Of a stretch of 64,000 nt of DNA, positions 1-11,427 are shown piece by piece. The translations under genes were made by a program, and so were the position numbers. The stretch spans positions 11,128,476 to 11,192,475 of the forward strand of contig ML660774.1 in the NCBI GenBank assembly GCA_007570785.1. Reading direction: 5' to 3'. Origin of the DNA: Antilocapra americana. Taxonomy: Eukaryota > Chordata > Mammalia > Artiodactyla > Antilocapridae. Position 1 is the stretch's first letter. Every line of letters begins with the position of its first letter. The notes beneath the pieces are model-generated. The model worked only from the letters and a program-made list of their open reading frames with translations. It was not told where the DNA came from and made no database searches.

Positions 1-475
1 TTATCTTTCCAGCTCTAAGAGACACTATAAACTATTTCTGTTTTGAAGGAAAATATTAGCTTTTTCACTGAGAAATTAGAATTTCAAGGCAGAATAATAT
101 CCCACGTATCTAGTCCAAACTATTCGAAAAAAATAAATTAGAGTCTAGGATAACACACAAGCTAGTTAACTGATCAAAGGGAAATTTTTTCCCATGAAAA
201 TCACGTTGCCTTGCTTATGGACCAGAAAATTAAATACTGTAAGTTTGCTTTTTCATCAGTATTCTCCCGCAAAATCTCGTAAGTGCAAGAGGAAAACTGT
301 CTTCAATCATTAACCTAAAATTCTTTTTGAACTAGTACATAAAATAAATTCAAATTTAAATTCCTGTCCATTCTCCTCTTGGTCCCAGATTCGTAACAGT
401 ACAGTAAAAAAAAATCAAAAAGTTACCTGCTTACTACAAGGGAAAAATAGCGATGAAGATTTGCATAACTATAAC

Positions 476-532
476 TATATACTACCATATATATACAACT
501 ATATATATATATATACATACATATATGGTATA
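476..532. repeat. (TA)n microsatellite
   Basis: An interrupted run of TA and CATA units beside the Bov-A2 insertion. Likely polymorphic in length. Confidence 0.8.
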
Positions 533-541
533 TGCTATACT

Positions 542-820
542 CGGAGAAGGCAACGGCAACCCACTCCAGTACTCTTGCCTGGAAGATCCCATGGACGGAG
601 GAGCCTGGTGAGCTGCAGTCCATGGAGTTGCTAAGAGTCGGACACGACTGAGCGACTTCACTTTCACTTTTCACTTTCATGCATTGGCAAAGGAAATGGC
701 AACCCACTCCAATGTTCTTGCCTGGAGAATCCCAGGGACAGGGGAGCCTGGTGGGCTGCCATCCATGGGGTCGCACAGATTCAGACATGACTGAAGTGAC
801 TTAGCAGCAGCAACAGCAGC
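542..820 (+). mobile_element. Bov-A2 dimeric SINE
   Basis: Two Bov-A units in a row (each with the ...GGCAACCCACTCCA... core and ending GACTGA(A/G)...GACTT) sit between direct repeats ATATGCTATACT at 530-541 and 821-832. Ends in a short AGC-rich tail. Located in a PCM1 intron, antisense to the gene. Confidence 0.93.
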
Positions 821-1495
821 ATATGCTATACTATTTATAATTACTACAAAAGAGTAAGTTAACTTACAAATCATAAAAATTTCCTATGAAAATGCAAAAT
901 TAAATTACGAATAACAGTGATCAGAAGGTTGAGCCAATGGGCTCAGTGTAGACAGCATGATAAACTGAATAACAACAGGGTAACCACAGAAAAAACCTAA
1001 AATGGAGAGCCCACAGGAGATAAATTATTATTAGACTGGGATGACACACTACTACAAATTAGACCCTAGTTTTACTGAGTTCTAAAAAGTAACAATTTGT
1101 TTTTGATTTACTGAGAAATTAAACACTTAGGTTTGAAGGTAATGAGAAGAACTATAAGGTTAGATTCAATACCAAAGAACTCAATACTATTTCCATCTAA
1201 GTGATACACGGCTCTGAGGGAAGAAGGAAGAAATAAAAGAACATTTCTGAGTCTCAGGGAGACTAGATAGGATACAAATTTAGTTCAAAGGAACTAGTGC
1301 ATACAACTGGGTACCTTACTGATACAATAGTGAAGCTAAAAAAGCTTACATTTATCCACTGCCTCACTTAAAAGTTTTAACCCTTCCTTGGCAGGCAAGC
1401 AATCCTAGCTGAATTAAGTACAAAAGGCAAAATAACAGCAACAAGAGCCCTATCAACCTAAGGTACAAAAACAGAACTATAGCCTGTCCCTTTAC

Positions 1496-1585
1496 CTCTT
1501 ATGGGTACTCTCTGATGCAAAGGTGAACAAGCCGGCTGTCTGCCTGGTACAGTATGATGGCCAGGAGTTGTCTCTGCAACCTTTT
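1496..1585 (-). CDS. PCM1: Candidate PCM1 cassette exon (90 nt, phase 1 in and out)
   Basis: A strong acceptor (tctctggttatgcag) and a strong donor (AGAG|gtaaag) bound 90 nt. Spliced after the previous exon, the split codon becomes GAA and the exon reads EKVAETTPGHHTVPGRQPAC and on to QRVPIR with no stop. It ends with one base, so inclusion adds 30 residues without changing frame. The peptide is Pro/His-rich and unlike the flanking coiled coil. I do not recall it in the canonical human protein, so it is best read as an alternative exon. Splice sites and phase are seen in the sequence; use of the exon is inferred. Confidence 0.6.
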
Positions 1586-1749
1586 CTGCATAACCAGAGA
1601 AAAGCACAGGACAGAGTAAGCCTTACATGTAGGTTTCTAAACTAGGCAACAATCCTAGATCTGATTATATAATAACCAGCATTCACCATGCAATCATATC
1701 ATTGCTTACTGGGCATTACTTATAAAAACATCTTAAGACAGGAGCATAC

Positions 1750-1927
1750 CAGAATCATCCATCACAGCTATAGCTTGCTCGGCTTTATGCTGCAGGGCAA
1801 GGAGAGCAGCCTGTCGTCCCTGCAGAGCTCTCAGCTGCTCCTGCTGCTGTAACATCCTTTTTAATAAATCATGTTGTTTCTTCAAATTTTCTATCTCTTC
1901 CATAGGCTCCTGCTGAGGATCTCGGGC
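1750..1927 (-). CDS. PCM1: PCM1 coding exon, residues 301-359 plus one base (coiled coil)
   Basis: The 178-nt exon starts ARDPQQEPMEEIENLKKQHD and ends AIAVMDDS plus one G of a split codon (phase 1). The acceptor is ttatttttcag and the donor TCTG|gtatgc. The QQQEQLRALQGRQAALLALQ stretch is a Gln/Leu-rich coiled coil typical of PCM1. In human the next residues are VVTETTGS, which are not found in the remaining 1,750 bases. So either they lie beyond the window edge, or the candidate 90-nt exon at 1,496-1,585 comes first. Confidence 0.97.
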
Positions 1928-3650
1928 CTGAAAAATAAGACCAACAACACTTATATCTATTAAAATCTATGCTCATGTGTCAACTATCAATGGTAAAATA
2001 CAAACATAAATAATAAATCTGTATTAAATATACAACCCTAGATATAGACTTGAAAGGAAAAAAAAGAAAATGATGACACAGAGACAGCCTGTCGTGTTAA
2101 GAATTAGGTAATTAAGTAATTTCAAGGTAAAAGACCATATGCATAGACTTAGCATGAAGAAGAATTAACAAAAGGAAAATAAAGGAAGATGATTACAAAA
2201 AGAAAGATAAAAGGGTCAAAAGGCAAAAGGAGCTACACACAGAAACACAGACACAAGACCACGTGCACGCGCACACACAGGAATGAGAGATCCAGGTCTT
2301 ATAGAAAAGGAGAAGCACATTATACCAAGTTAACGCCCCAAAAGTAGCCCTGAAAAAGCCCAGACCAAAAAAATGTCCTGCCCTATTCCTAGAAGGGATG
2401 TTTAAACCCAACAAATCCAACAGATGAAAATTTTTTAAATTTTTATTTGATTTTTAAAATGCATTTTTATTTGATTATCTGATGTGAAAGGCTTTAATTT
2501 ACTTGTATCACTTTTCATAAGCATACAATAAAGAAAAATATTTTTTTCTTTTAAAAGATGCTCCTTTAGATGAGTCTGAGAACACTAATTACTTTGGAAG
2601 TCCCTCTAAAAAACAGCATTTTGCCTAAAAGAGGAACAGACTGAATAGGTGTCAATTATAAAGAACTATAAAATTTTAAATATTAATCTTCGACCTATTC
2701 AAATGTAACTCAACCAGCAACATTATGGTCAATTAATCAGAGAGACAAATTTAACTCCAACTTGGAAACAATAAAATTTTAAGTCAAATTACGCATGAAA
2801 TTATACCATAATGGTATTTTTCATCATTGACTTGCCTTTTAAAATTTTTATATCTTAAAAGTTTAATGAGTTTACCTAATATTTACATAAAGTATATTTC
2901 TATCAGCTTAGAAACAGTCAATTTTAAATTTGCATTGCTATCAAATTTTTGTTGGGGTTATTTGTAGACTTTAAATGAATGACCTCCCTTGGCCCTGACT
3001 GAAGTTAACAAAGAGAATAAAGAATTTCACTTTGATTTCTTTTGAAAATAAAAATGCACTGATCTGTTTTCCTTATGTACATTTAATTCCAGGAGAAATT
3101 AAAGAGAACACAAATGGCTCTAGAGAAGTTTCCTTCTGGGTGACATTCCTTATCAATACTTTGTAAAAACTTCTCTTTACCTCCCCAAGCAGAATTCATC
3201 AGTAATGTGAATAAGAATGAGTAACTGTGCAACTTGGCAAGCAATAAAAGTACATGGATCAGAATTAGGAACTCAAAGAAATGAAGATCAAATAATAAGT
3301 AGAAGACTGCAGTCAGAATTTTTGATGAATATATCAGAGAAGCCAGGTCAGTGCTCTATCTCTCATGAACATGGAAGAGAAATACACATCTTGGTTAAGC
3401 TACTATTTCCTGGAGAATTCCCAATAAACTGAACCCATTTTCAAATCAACAACAATTTACTCAGTTCTCTCCCATCCAACACAAGTGGAGTTACTCTGTT
3501 AACATTACATTTATTCCTATAAAAAGTCATCTTCTTAGTTCTGGCTCAATTCAAGATTGTTTACATCTTGTAAAATAATTTGAAAGCTGAGAGAAAACTA
3601 TGAATCTGAGATAGCGAGTCATCTCATATTTGATCCAAATTAATTTCATC

Positions 3651-3862
3651 GAAAAGTGAAAGTGAAAGTTGCTCAGTCTTATCCAACTCTTTGCAATCCC
3701 ATGGTCTATACAGTCCATGGAATTCTCCAGGCCAGAATACTGGAGTGGGTAGCCTTTGCCTTCTCCAGGGGATCTTTCCAACTCAGGGATCAAACCCAGG
3801 TCTCAAACCCAGGTCTCCCACATTGCACGCGGATTCTTTACCAGCTAAGCCACAAGGAAAGC
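3651..3862 (-). mobile_element. Bov-tA SINE
   Basis: Full tRNA-Glu-derived head plus Bov-A body on the minus strand. Flanked by target-site repeats AATTTCATC at 3,642-3,650 and 3,863-3,871. A short internal duplication of CAAACCCAGGTCT is visible at about 3,791-3,818. Confidence 0.93.
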
Positions 3863-5106
3863 AATTTCATCAAAGTCACCGGTAAAACATAAACCAGATC
3901 CAATTAGGTACAGATTTCAATTGGAAAGACTCAGAGAAATATCTCCAGATTGACATCAATCAAATACTCCAACAAAGCATCAGTAGTAAATAACTAAGAA
4001 AAGAAACATTACACACATTAAGTCAAAAATTCACCTAGAGAAAAAACCATCAAGAATGCATTATCTCCATCTAACTCATAATTTTCTCATCTCTCAAAAT
4101 CAGATTAACTTTAAAGAATTTAATATTAACTAAACAATTTAATATTAAGTTTTCTTACCCAAATTACATCCTTAGATTGTGTCATATGTATTTAGAACTA
4201 TCTCTGAAAAAGCATAATCTGGCTTGGGAGACAAATCTAGCCCACATGAAATAATCAGAAATGATAAAAAAAAAATAGCAAAAAATGGGTAGATGACATT
4301 TTGAAAAGCTTATGAATTCTCTAACAAGTGAGATTAAGTATAGGGGGGAAGATGAGTGTGGGAAAACAATGAAAGCATTCTGGGAAGGCTTTTTTTTAAA
4401 ATTATGCAATATCATATCTATAAAATAATTCAAGAAATAGACTCTGCCTTTGTAGGCAACTCAAGAATATCAATTATTTCCCATTAAGCTGCAACTCACA
4501 AGGTTGCTTTAAGCTTGGAACCTCGGTTAAGACACCAACTTTTTTCCCTAAACCTGTAACAGAATATTACATTTTGAAAGATGTTAAGGAGAGAATGAAG
4601 GTAGGTGGGGAGGACAACAGGTTCTGCATAGCAGAGAAAGGATAAAGACACTGAGTGGGAATTAGGGTTGTTTTTTTTTTAAGAAACTGAAATCACTTTA
4701 TGAACAGAGTACTGACAGAACTACCCTATGACGGCTGTAAGAATCAAAAGATTAAAAAGAAAATTAAAATAAACCCCGAAAAAGAAGTTCAAGAGAAAAT
4801 CATATTCATTTGTAAGGTCATTATTCAAAGTAACTTAAAAATAGAACAACGGCTTTTAAAAGCAAACATAATGCCTTAAGGAAAAAAGCTAGCAGATACT
4901 ACGCTATAGTAATTGTCAACTCAAGTTCTGCTTGTTGCTATTCAAAGACTTCAGAAGAAAGGAACATTAAGTTCCAAAGGAAACCTATTTTCCCCCACTC
5001 ACTTTTTCTTCTGCAATGCTACTAGTTTTAAAAATAATCAGCTACTTTAATCTTCTGCTGAATTGGGACAGCTTTTGCTTAACATGTTATAGTAAGATCA
5101 CTACGT

Positions 5107-5313
5107 TGTTGCTGGTTAATGGCTAAGTTGCGTCCAACTCTTTTGAGACTCCCGAACTGTAGCACACCAGGCTCCTCTGTCTATGGGATTCTCCAGGCAA
5201 GAATACTGGAGTGGGTTGCCATTTCCTTCTCCAGAGGATATTCCCGATGCAGGGATCAAACCTCTGTCGCCTGCACTGGCAGGCACATTCTGTATCTTTG
5301 AGCTTTCAGGGAA
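5107..5313 (-). mobile_element. Bov-tA SINE, diverged
   Basis: Minus-strand Bov-tA with recognisable core (CAGGCAAGAATACTGGAGTG) and tRNA-like head at the right end. More diverged than its neighbours; no clear flanking repeat. Confidence 0.88.
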
Positions 5314-6290
5314 GCTCAGCTGATTTGAAACCATACCTTCAAAACCTCGTGGGAGCTGGAGTGGGACACCAAAATAACTAGAGGTTAAGTTCAGTTATTT
5401 TAATTTTTTTTTTGGTCACTTTTAAACAGCCACAAAAAATATAAAATATGTACATAACAGATAAAGACTAATCCTAGGTAATAAGCTAGTAAGAAAACAT
5501 ATGAAATTGGTCTTATCTATACTCAGTTATTAAAATAGTACTGTACTCTTGTCAAATGGATAGGAGCACTTTTACAAATGCTATTTTTTATTCAAACTAT
5601 TTTAAGTGGAGCTGCACAAATAGTTGTCTTTAAACCCTTCCTGAATGTCCTGATGCAAATCATGGAAAATTTCTAAAGAAAGAACATTTAGAGTAAATAC
5701 TGGAGAAAAAAGGAGCAAAAACATTAGGAAACAAGTCAATTGACTAAAAGTATTTTTCTAAAAAGAAAAGAAGGGAAGGGATTTCCAACGGAAAGAAAAA
5801 TATAAACCAAAAACACTATAAAAATATTTCATTTAAAAAAAAAAAAAGGAACGCTAACAGCTTCCTCCATTTTTTCTCTTTAATACATGACTAAGGAAAT
5901 AAGATTTTAAAAGTACCATTTTAATCCATAGACACAAATATCAGAAAAAAAAAAGGCAACTAATGATTAGGGTTTAAGAATGTGTTATATTTTTAGCTCT
6001 CAATAGCAAAAAGAAAAAAAAAGAAAATGGATTAAGTTTCAAGTCCTTTTTTAATGCAAATTAAAAACAGCTGCCACACATAGTCCACGGAGAGGAGAAT
6101 AAGGAAGCAGAAAAGAAGAAAAAAGACACTAAGGGATTTTTACTAATGCAAATTACTATACAACTAACCATGTTAATAACATACAAATTTAAAAGTCACA
6201 ACAATAACAGAAAAGCAAATAAGGAAGAGGAAATATGAACAAAAGAGGTGCTCATTTAGAGGGTTCCCAAATTAATATTGTAAAGTATAC

Positions 6291-6479
6291 CTTTGAGTGA
6301 AATCCACGTTTTCGGCTATATTTCCTATTAGGCCTCAGCTCCCTGTCATTCTGAGGAGGTCTGTCACCTTTCCCTTTTGGACTTGTAGTAACGTCAATGT
6401 CTGAAACCTGTTCTTGTGAAGCTGAATTCCCTAGTTTGTCCTCAATGCACGGCCGAATTCTCAGACTAAAAGATGCCTC
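6291..6479 (-). other. Exon-like open block in PCM1 intron (unproven)
   Basis: Inside the roughly 6-kb intron between residues 300 and 301 a block of about 189 nt is open on the minus strand. It ends at a fair donor, TCAAAG|gtatac, in phase 0. It keeps at least five CpG pairs in an otherwise CpG-poor intron. The reading frame includes SLRIRPCIEDKLGNSASQEQ and a basic end (RPNRKYSRKRGFHSK). The upstream acceptor in the right phase (TTAATAAAG) is weak. I do not recognise the peptide; it could be a rare exon, a decayed retrocopy or chance. Confidence 0.3.
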
Positions 6480-7966
6480 CTTTATTAAATAGTGTAGCAT
6501 ATTAATTTCTTAATACAAACTCCTGTTTAACATACAAGCCAGCCTTGTAAATAAATATAAAAATTTACCAGTCCATGATTTAGAAAATTAATCCACCCTC
6601 TCCCCAAGTGGCAATAAAACTTTAAACTTTTAAATTCCCATAGACTATAGACTATTGGCTTATTCTAAATAAGTATCATCATATCTTAGGCAATCTCCAA
6701 GCTATGCAACAATCACTGAAGCATATTTTAACATTTATTCTGTTACTGATTTCCAAAATGTTCTGATTTTATGCTATGAAAGAAAGACTCATCATGGTGA
6801 ACACTATATACACTAGCATACACAGATAAACTATTATAATCAATTATACCACTTCCCACCCCTCTCAAACACAATTCCTTTATGCACATGCCCCCACCCT
6901 TCCATTTCTGCTGGAATGAGATTTGAGAAAGAAATTATTCCCCACACCACTGTAAAAGAAAAACAATTTCCCCACAGTAGACTGCATTCTTCAACAACCA
7001 TTTGGATCAAGCTCTCTGAGCACCTCCTGGTGAAAATAATGGAGAGAAAAAAAAAATTCAAGTTTTCTCTTCGAATCAGGAAGGACAAGAATGAGTAAGG
7101 AGGCAGATAAGAAACTACTCAGGGCAATGATGAAAGGAAACAAACCCTCAAATTCCTAATGCTAACTATAAATTTGGAACACACCTCAGAAACAAACAAT
7201 ACACGTGATGTATCTTTTCACAAGAAAGGCATTACTGACAACAGGGTTTCAAGTTCACTAATGCATGGTTATAGGCGCAGCTGCTAAAATTAAAATGTTT
7301 ACAAGTATACTAGTTTCATACTAACTTCTATGAAGTGTGTTTTCCAAATCTTGCCTCAAATTTCTCAAAATTTCTGATTATTTTTCCAAAAGACAGTATT
7401 TTGATACATTTCATTTTGCAGAGTCAAAATTTATATACTTTTCTCACTAAATAAATCCCAAAGTAAATGCTAACCTGTCCCACTTTCAGTTCAGTTTATC
7501 AGCCATCTGGTTTGGCTTCAGTTCCAGGCTAGCCTGGCAAATGAAAATCCTAACAGCCTTCAAATGGGTCCTCAGTGGCAGAGAAACTTGGGAGGCTTTT
7601 CCAAAAGACAATATGCCAAGCAACAACACTGTCCTCATAACTAGTACATCTACAAAGAATTTTAACTCTTCCAATGCCTCTTAAAATGAGCAAAGCTGTG
7701 CTTAACGACACAAATGAGGAAAGCCAGGTTTTGGAAGCTGAAGACCAGAAATTATTAATCAACCATTAAAACTACTTTTAATGTTAATAAATAAAACTTT
7801 AAAATTTCCATGTTCAAATAGAATATATACAGCATTAACAATTTGAGGGTTTCTTCCCTGAGATAAATTTTTCATTAAGGAATGCCTACAAAAGTATTAT
7901 TGTGAAAAATAAGGGGAAAGTTTTTATCTTCATTTCCAGCCCTTTAATTACTAAAAAGCCGCTTAC

Positions 7967-8083
7967 CGTGGCATCTGAAGCCTCAGACTGCACATCTATG
8001 TTTAGCGATGTGCTCTCAGCTACAGAACCAGATCCCACAGCTGAATCTATAGTCCGAACATCCTCCTCCTCATTTTCTCTAGC
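7967..8083 (-). CDS. PCM1: PCM1 coding exon, residues 262-300
   Basis: A 117-nt exon encodes 39 residues, ARENEEEDVRTIDSAVGSGS onward to VQSEASDAT, phase 0 at both ends. The acceptor is aaatatttcag and the donor ACG|gtaagc. The segment is acidic and Ser-rich and links two coiled coils. Human PCM1 has SDTT where this copy has SDAT. A long intron of about 6 kb follows before the next canonical coding exon; that intron holds the exon-like block at 6,291-6,479, which would also be in phase. Confidence 0.96.
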
Positions 8084-8269
8084 CTGAAATATTTTAGTGG
8101 TATAAATCATACAACTATTAAAAAGGGCAATAAAATGTTACAAGGGATGGCACGATTTTTTAAAATATATTAACTCCTCTGATGTGGCAATCAGAATGTC
8201 AATACCATAGGTACACACTGATGTACTACAAAATCACTCAGTACATTATGCAAAAGGTTCAAAACTTAC

Positions 8270-8440
8270 AAGAATTTTCTGGAGAAATTTCATATATGAC
8301 TTTTCTTGTTCTTTAAGGTGATCTATTAGATGAGTGAGGCGCTCAACATTAGCAGATCTTTCATTTTTCTCTACAAGGTCTTCCCGCATGGAACTAGCTT
8401 TAGTAATATAGTCACGAATCTGAACAAGCCTGCTTACAAT
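8270..8440 (-). CDS. PCM1: PCM1 coding exon, residues 205-261 (coiled coil)
   Basis: The exon is 171 nt and encodes 57 residues from IVSRLVQIRDYITKASSMRE to YMKFLQKIL. It is phase 0 at both ends, with acceptor ttcccctgcag and donor CTT|gtaagt. The pattern of Leu, Ile and Val at heptad spacing with Glu and Lys between indicates the first strong coiled coil of PCM1, used for self-association and for satellite partner binding. It matches human PCM1 without gaps as far as I recall it. The intron to the next exon is only 186 bp. Confidence 0.97.
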
Positions 8441-9047
8441 CTGCAGGGGAAATATTTGGCCGGGTGGGGAGGGGGACAAAAATAAACAGGATGTGAAAAT
8501 GAGCATAAGTTATTGAACAGCAAGTTACTGAACAGCAACAACTTTACAGATTTTAATTTCAAATAACCAAAGATACTTCTAAGTTTATTGCATGAAATCA
8601 TACGTGTAAAAGATCTGAACCAAATTTATAATTTAATCAAAACTTAATAGGAAATACTAACAACTCCAATTTCCATTAATTTCAAAACCATTTCAATTTA
8701 ATTACTTGAAAACCTCAGTGTATAAAACTGCATACTAAATTATTTACATAAATTCTTACAGTGTTTATATATTTCTTCATAAATTTTAAAAATTAAAATA
8801 CTTTTAAAACAGAATCTTTTCAAATGAATTATATAACCATTTAAAGAAATTTCTACAACAATCTATCATATTACTCCAACTTCTCTTTACTAAAAATTAA
8901 CAATACAGCATTTCACAGGTGAACAGAAAGTCTTAATTTACCTGACTATGCCACTTCTACAATCATTTTTGTAAAAAGAAATTTATACAGTTTTGAATAA
9001 ACCTGACAGATTAATGAGCAAAAGTTAAGGAAGGACTCTGCGTACAA

Positions 9048-9262
9048 GGTAAGTCGCTTCAATTGTGTCCAACTCTTTGCGACCCTATGGACTGTAGCCC
9101 ACCAGGCTCCTCTTGTCCTAGGTATTCTACAGGGAAGAACACTGGAGTGGGTTGCCATGCCCTCTTCCAGGCGATCTTTCCGACCCAGGGATCAAACCCT
9201 TGTCTTTTAAGACTCCTGCACTGGCAGGTGGATTCTTCACCACTAGCACCACCTGGGAAACC
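9048..9262 (-). mobile_element. Bov-tA SINE in PCM1 intron
   Basis: Minus-strand element with intact head (ACCACCTGGGAAAC complement of the tRNA-like start) and body. It sits in the 938-bp intron between residues 204 and 205. Confidence 0.9.
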
Positions 9263-9378
9263 TGGAAAGTACTTTAACTCTACCTAACTGAAAGTCCTAT
9301 GTATATAAGTATTTTTTAAAATCTTCATGCTTCTACTTTGAGGTTTATGACAGCAAAGAGCAAAAGAAATATTATCAC

Positions 9379-9648
9379 CTGGCTGCTTTCCATTGCAGGC
9401 TCTCCTCTTCCATCTTCTTCAGAGACTTGACAATTTTGCAAAAGGTCATTACTTAAAGCAGAAGCAAACAACTCTTTACACTGTGCTGATCCAATCATTT
9501 CTCTCTTTTGAGGACTTACAGTGGCATCTTTGCTCTTATTAGTATTAATCTGCATAGGCAAAAAGTTGAAGGGCTTTCGGTTCTCACTAAGCTGACGTTT
9601 GTTGTTAGCAGCTGTTGCTCTACCTTGAGAATCACTTCCAATGCTTCT
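9379..9648 (-). CDS. PCM1: PCM1 coding exon, residues 115-204
   Basis: The 270-nt exon gives 90 residues beginning RSIGSDSQGRATAANNKRQ and ending GEPAMESSQ. It enters and leaves in phase 0, with acceptor catgtatag and donor CAG|gtgata. The content is mostly polar and probably disordered, followed by a conserved SAQCKELFASALSNDLLQ helix. Small differences from my memory of the human protein (for example VSPQKRE for TSPPKRE) are what a mammalian orthologue would show. The next exon, on the other side of a 938-bp intron with a Bov-tA SINE, continues with IVSRLVQIRD. Confidence 0.97.
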
Positions 9649-10656
9649 CTATACATGAAAGAAAAACCAAATCCCACAAACATTAATCTTTCAAAATTTA
9701 AAAAAAAATCCAATATTCTTAGTCAGCTTCACCATCAGATATTGACTTAGGAGGTATATATAAAAGATCTGTCATAAGATCCAGAGCAGCTTCAGACCTA
9801 CAAAATTCTTTCAGAAAAATATCAAGTTCAATTATCACGTCCTATTCCTCATTCTGTCAGAGACAGCTCAAATGATGACTATGAGCAAGATTAGTCTAAA
9901 TAGAGTAGTAGGATTATGAACCATATTTATAACTCAGATTGCTAGTCATACTTGATCACAGAATATAACACAGGCTTTGGACCTAATGAATCAATGTTAA
10001 TACAAACATTAACGTAAAGATGTGTCAGCGTGAAGCACTGTCTGATAAATTATTCAACTTAGTGCCTGGCATACAGTAAGTGTTCAATAATCGATACAAA
10101 CGTAACTAAATGATAAATGACCATCACCATCATCATACCAGACTGGAATCTATCTTTATGTATATTTAGAGAAACTTGTATCAAGTACAGATCAGACAAT
10201 AAAATGTGAAGAGTTCATTTTCATTTCTAATTGCTTTTAGTTCTAAACTTGACTTCAGTGATTATAAATACAAATAACAGTTTTATTCTAAACTTGAGAT
10301 AACAGCATGTTCCAGACTTAGCCAATGATAAATATTCTAAATTGGATCTTCTCTTTTGCTTAACAGCTATCTTAACCAGTTAGTAGCATGCACATTTTAG
10401 TTTCAAAATGAAATCATTTAAGTCAGCCAAACACTGTAATAATAAAGTTCTAAAAAACCTGCCCCCAGCAAGTTTAGAAATAAGCACTTTGCAGCCTTCC
10501 AAAGAACACAGTACCATCACCACTGATTAACATTCTTTCCATATGCACAGAAACTAAGAAAAAGAAATAAACAGTTCAATTTCATTAAGACAAATGATTT
10601 GTCTATGGCAAGTACTTCCCACAGTCATAACTTGATTTGTAAAGTAATTTACAAAC

Positions 10657-10902
10657 CTGATCTAAATCACTGAAGTTTATCCTCTGTTTGAGTTTTTCTA
10701 GTTCTGCCTGCTCGGGAACAGACATCTGAGTCATGTATCTACTATGTGGAAAAGTCAGTGAAGTCTTTGTTCTTCGTCTTCCAACTCCTGGCGATGATTC
10801 CGGAGAAATATCATTAGTTACCCTTTTATCACTTTCTACACCAAATTTTCTCTTATTCTTTTCTGATGACCTATTTGCCTTCTTCTGCTGGCCGCCCCAA
10901 TC
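10657..10902 (-). CDS. PCM1: PCM1 coding exon, residues 33-114
   Basis: This 246-nt exon encodes 82 residues starting DWGAQQKKANRSSEKNKKK and ending RINFSDLDQ, in phase 0 at both ends. The acceptor is ttttttaaag and the donor CAG|gtttgt, both usable though the donor is not ideal. The segment is rich in Lys, Arg and Ser, with the SPESSPGVGRRRTKT stretch that suggests a disordered, phosphorylatable linker and a basic patch. It then enters a short helix (EQAELEKLKQR), the first part of the coiled-coil region. It matches human PCM1 closely. Confidence 0.97.
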
Positions 10903-11189
10903 CTTTAAAAAAAAGTAAAGGCAAATGTTAATCTGGCCTCCATCAAATTAGGAAAATATTTTGGTATGCTTTAAAATTTTTGGTCCTAAAATTAGAAATG
11001 ACAAAACATTTTTCACATAAATACATAGTCTTAAGAGACAATTACTTACCGGCATTAGCCCATTTTCCCTCTACTACACATAGCCTAAATTTTAAAATGT
11101 GCTAAAATTGTTGTAATTATTCAGAAAATATCATTTAAAATCAACATGTATAGGGAGACAGATCAGGAATCAACCTGTGTTCTAAAGCA

Positions 11190-11355
11190 ATTACTGTTAC
11201 ATGAAGAAATGCTCCACTGTGTGACCCTAGGCAATTTAACTTTCATAAATCTGTTTCCTAATCTCTAAAATAGTGTTACCTTTAAAACACAATTTAAAAT
11301 AACATATATAAAACATTCAGCACAGTGCTTAGCATGTAGGAAGCAACAGATGTTA
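11190..11355 (+). repeat. MIR SINE remnant
   Basis: The core TGTGACCCTAGGCAATTTAAC and a tail with CAGTGCTTAGCATGTAGGAAGCA match the mammalian MIR pattern. Lies just before the BovB insertion. Confidence 0.7.
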
Positions 11356-11427
11356 ACTATTATTATTTTCTATAGGGAACAACAATGTACTACATGATAA
11401 GGTCTGATATGAAATGATTAAAAAAAA

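Larger units (their letters stand above)
1928..7966 (-). other. PCM1 intron (6 kb) between residues 300 and 301
   Basis: AT-rich sequence with two Bov-tA SINEs (3,651 and 5,107) and the exon-like block at 6,291-6,479. Nothing else could be supported. Confidence 0.8.

Noticed and set aside
3656..3892. Open frames such as the 78-codon plus-strand one, and many like it elsewhere
   Set aside because: They are translations of Bov-tA SINE sequence, shown by repeated peptides such as ARILEWVAISFSRGSS.
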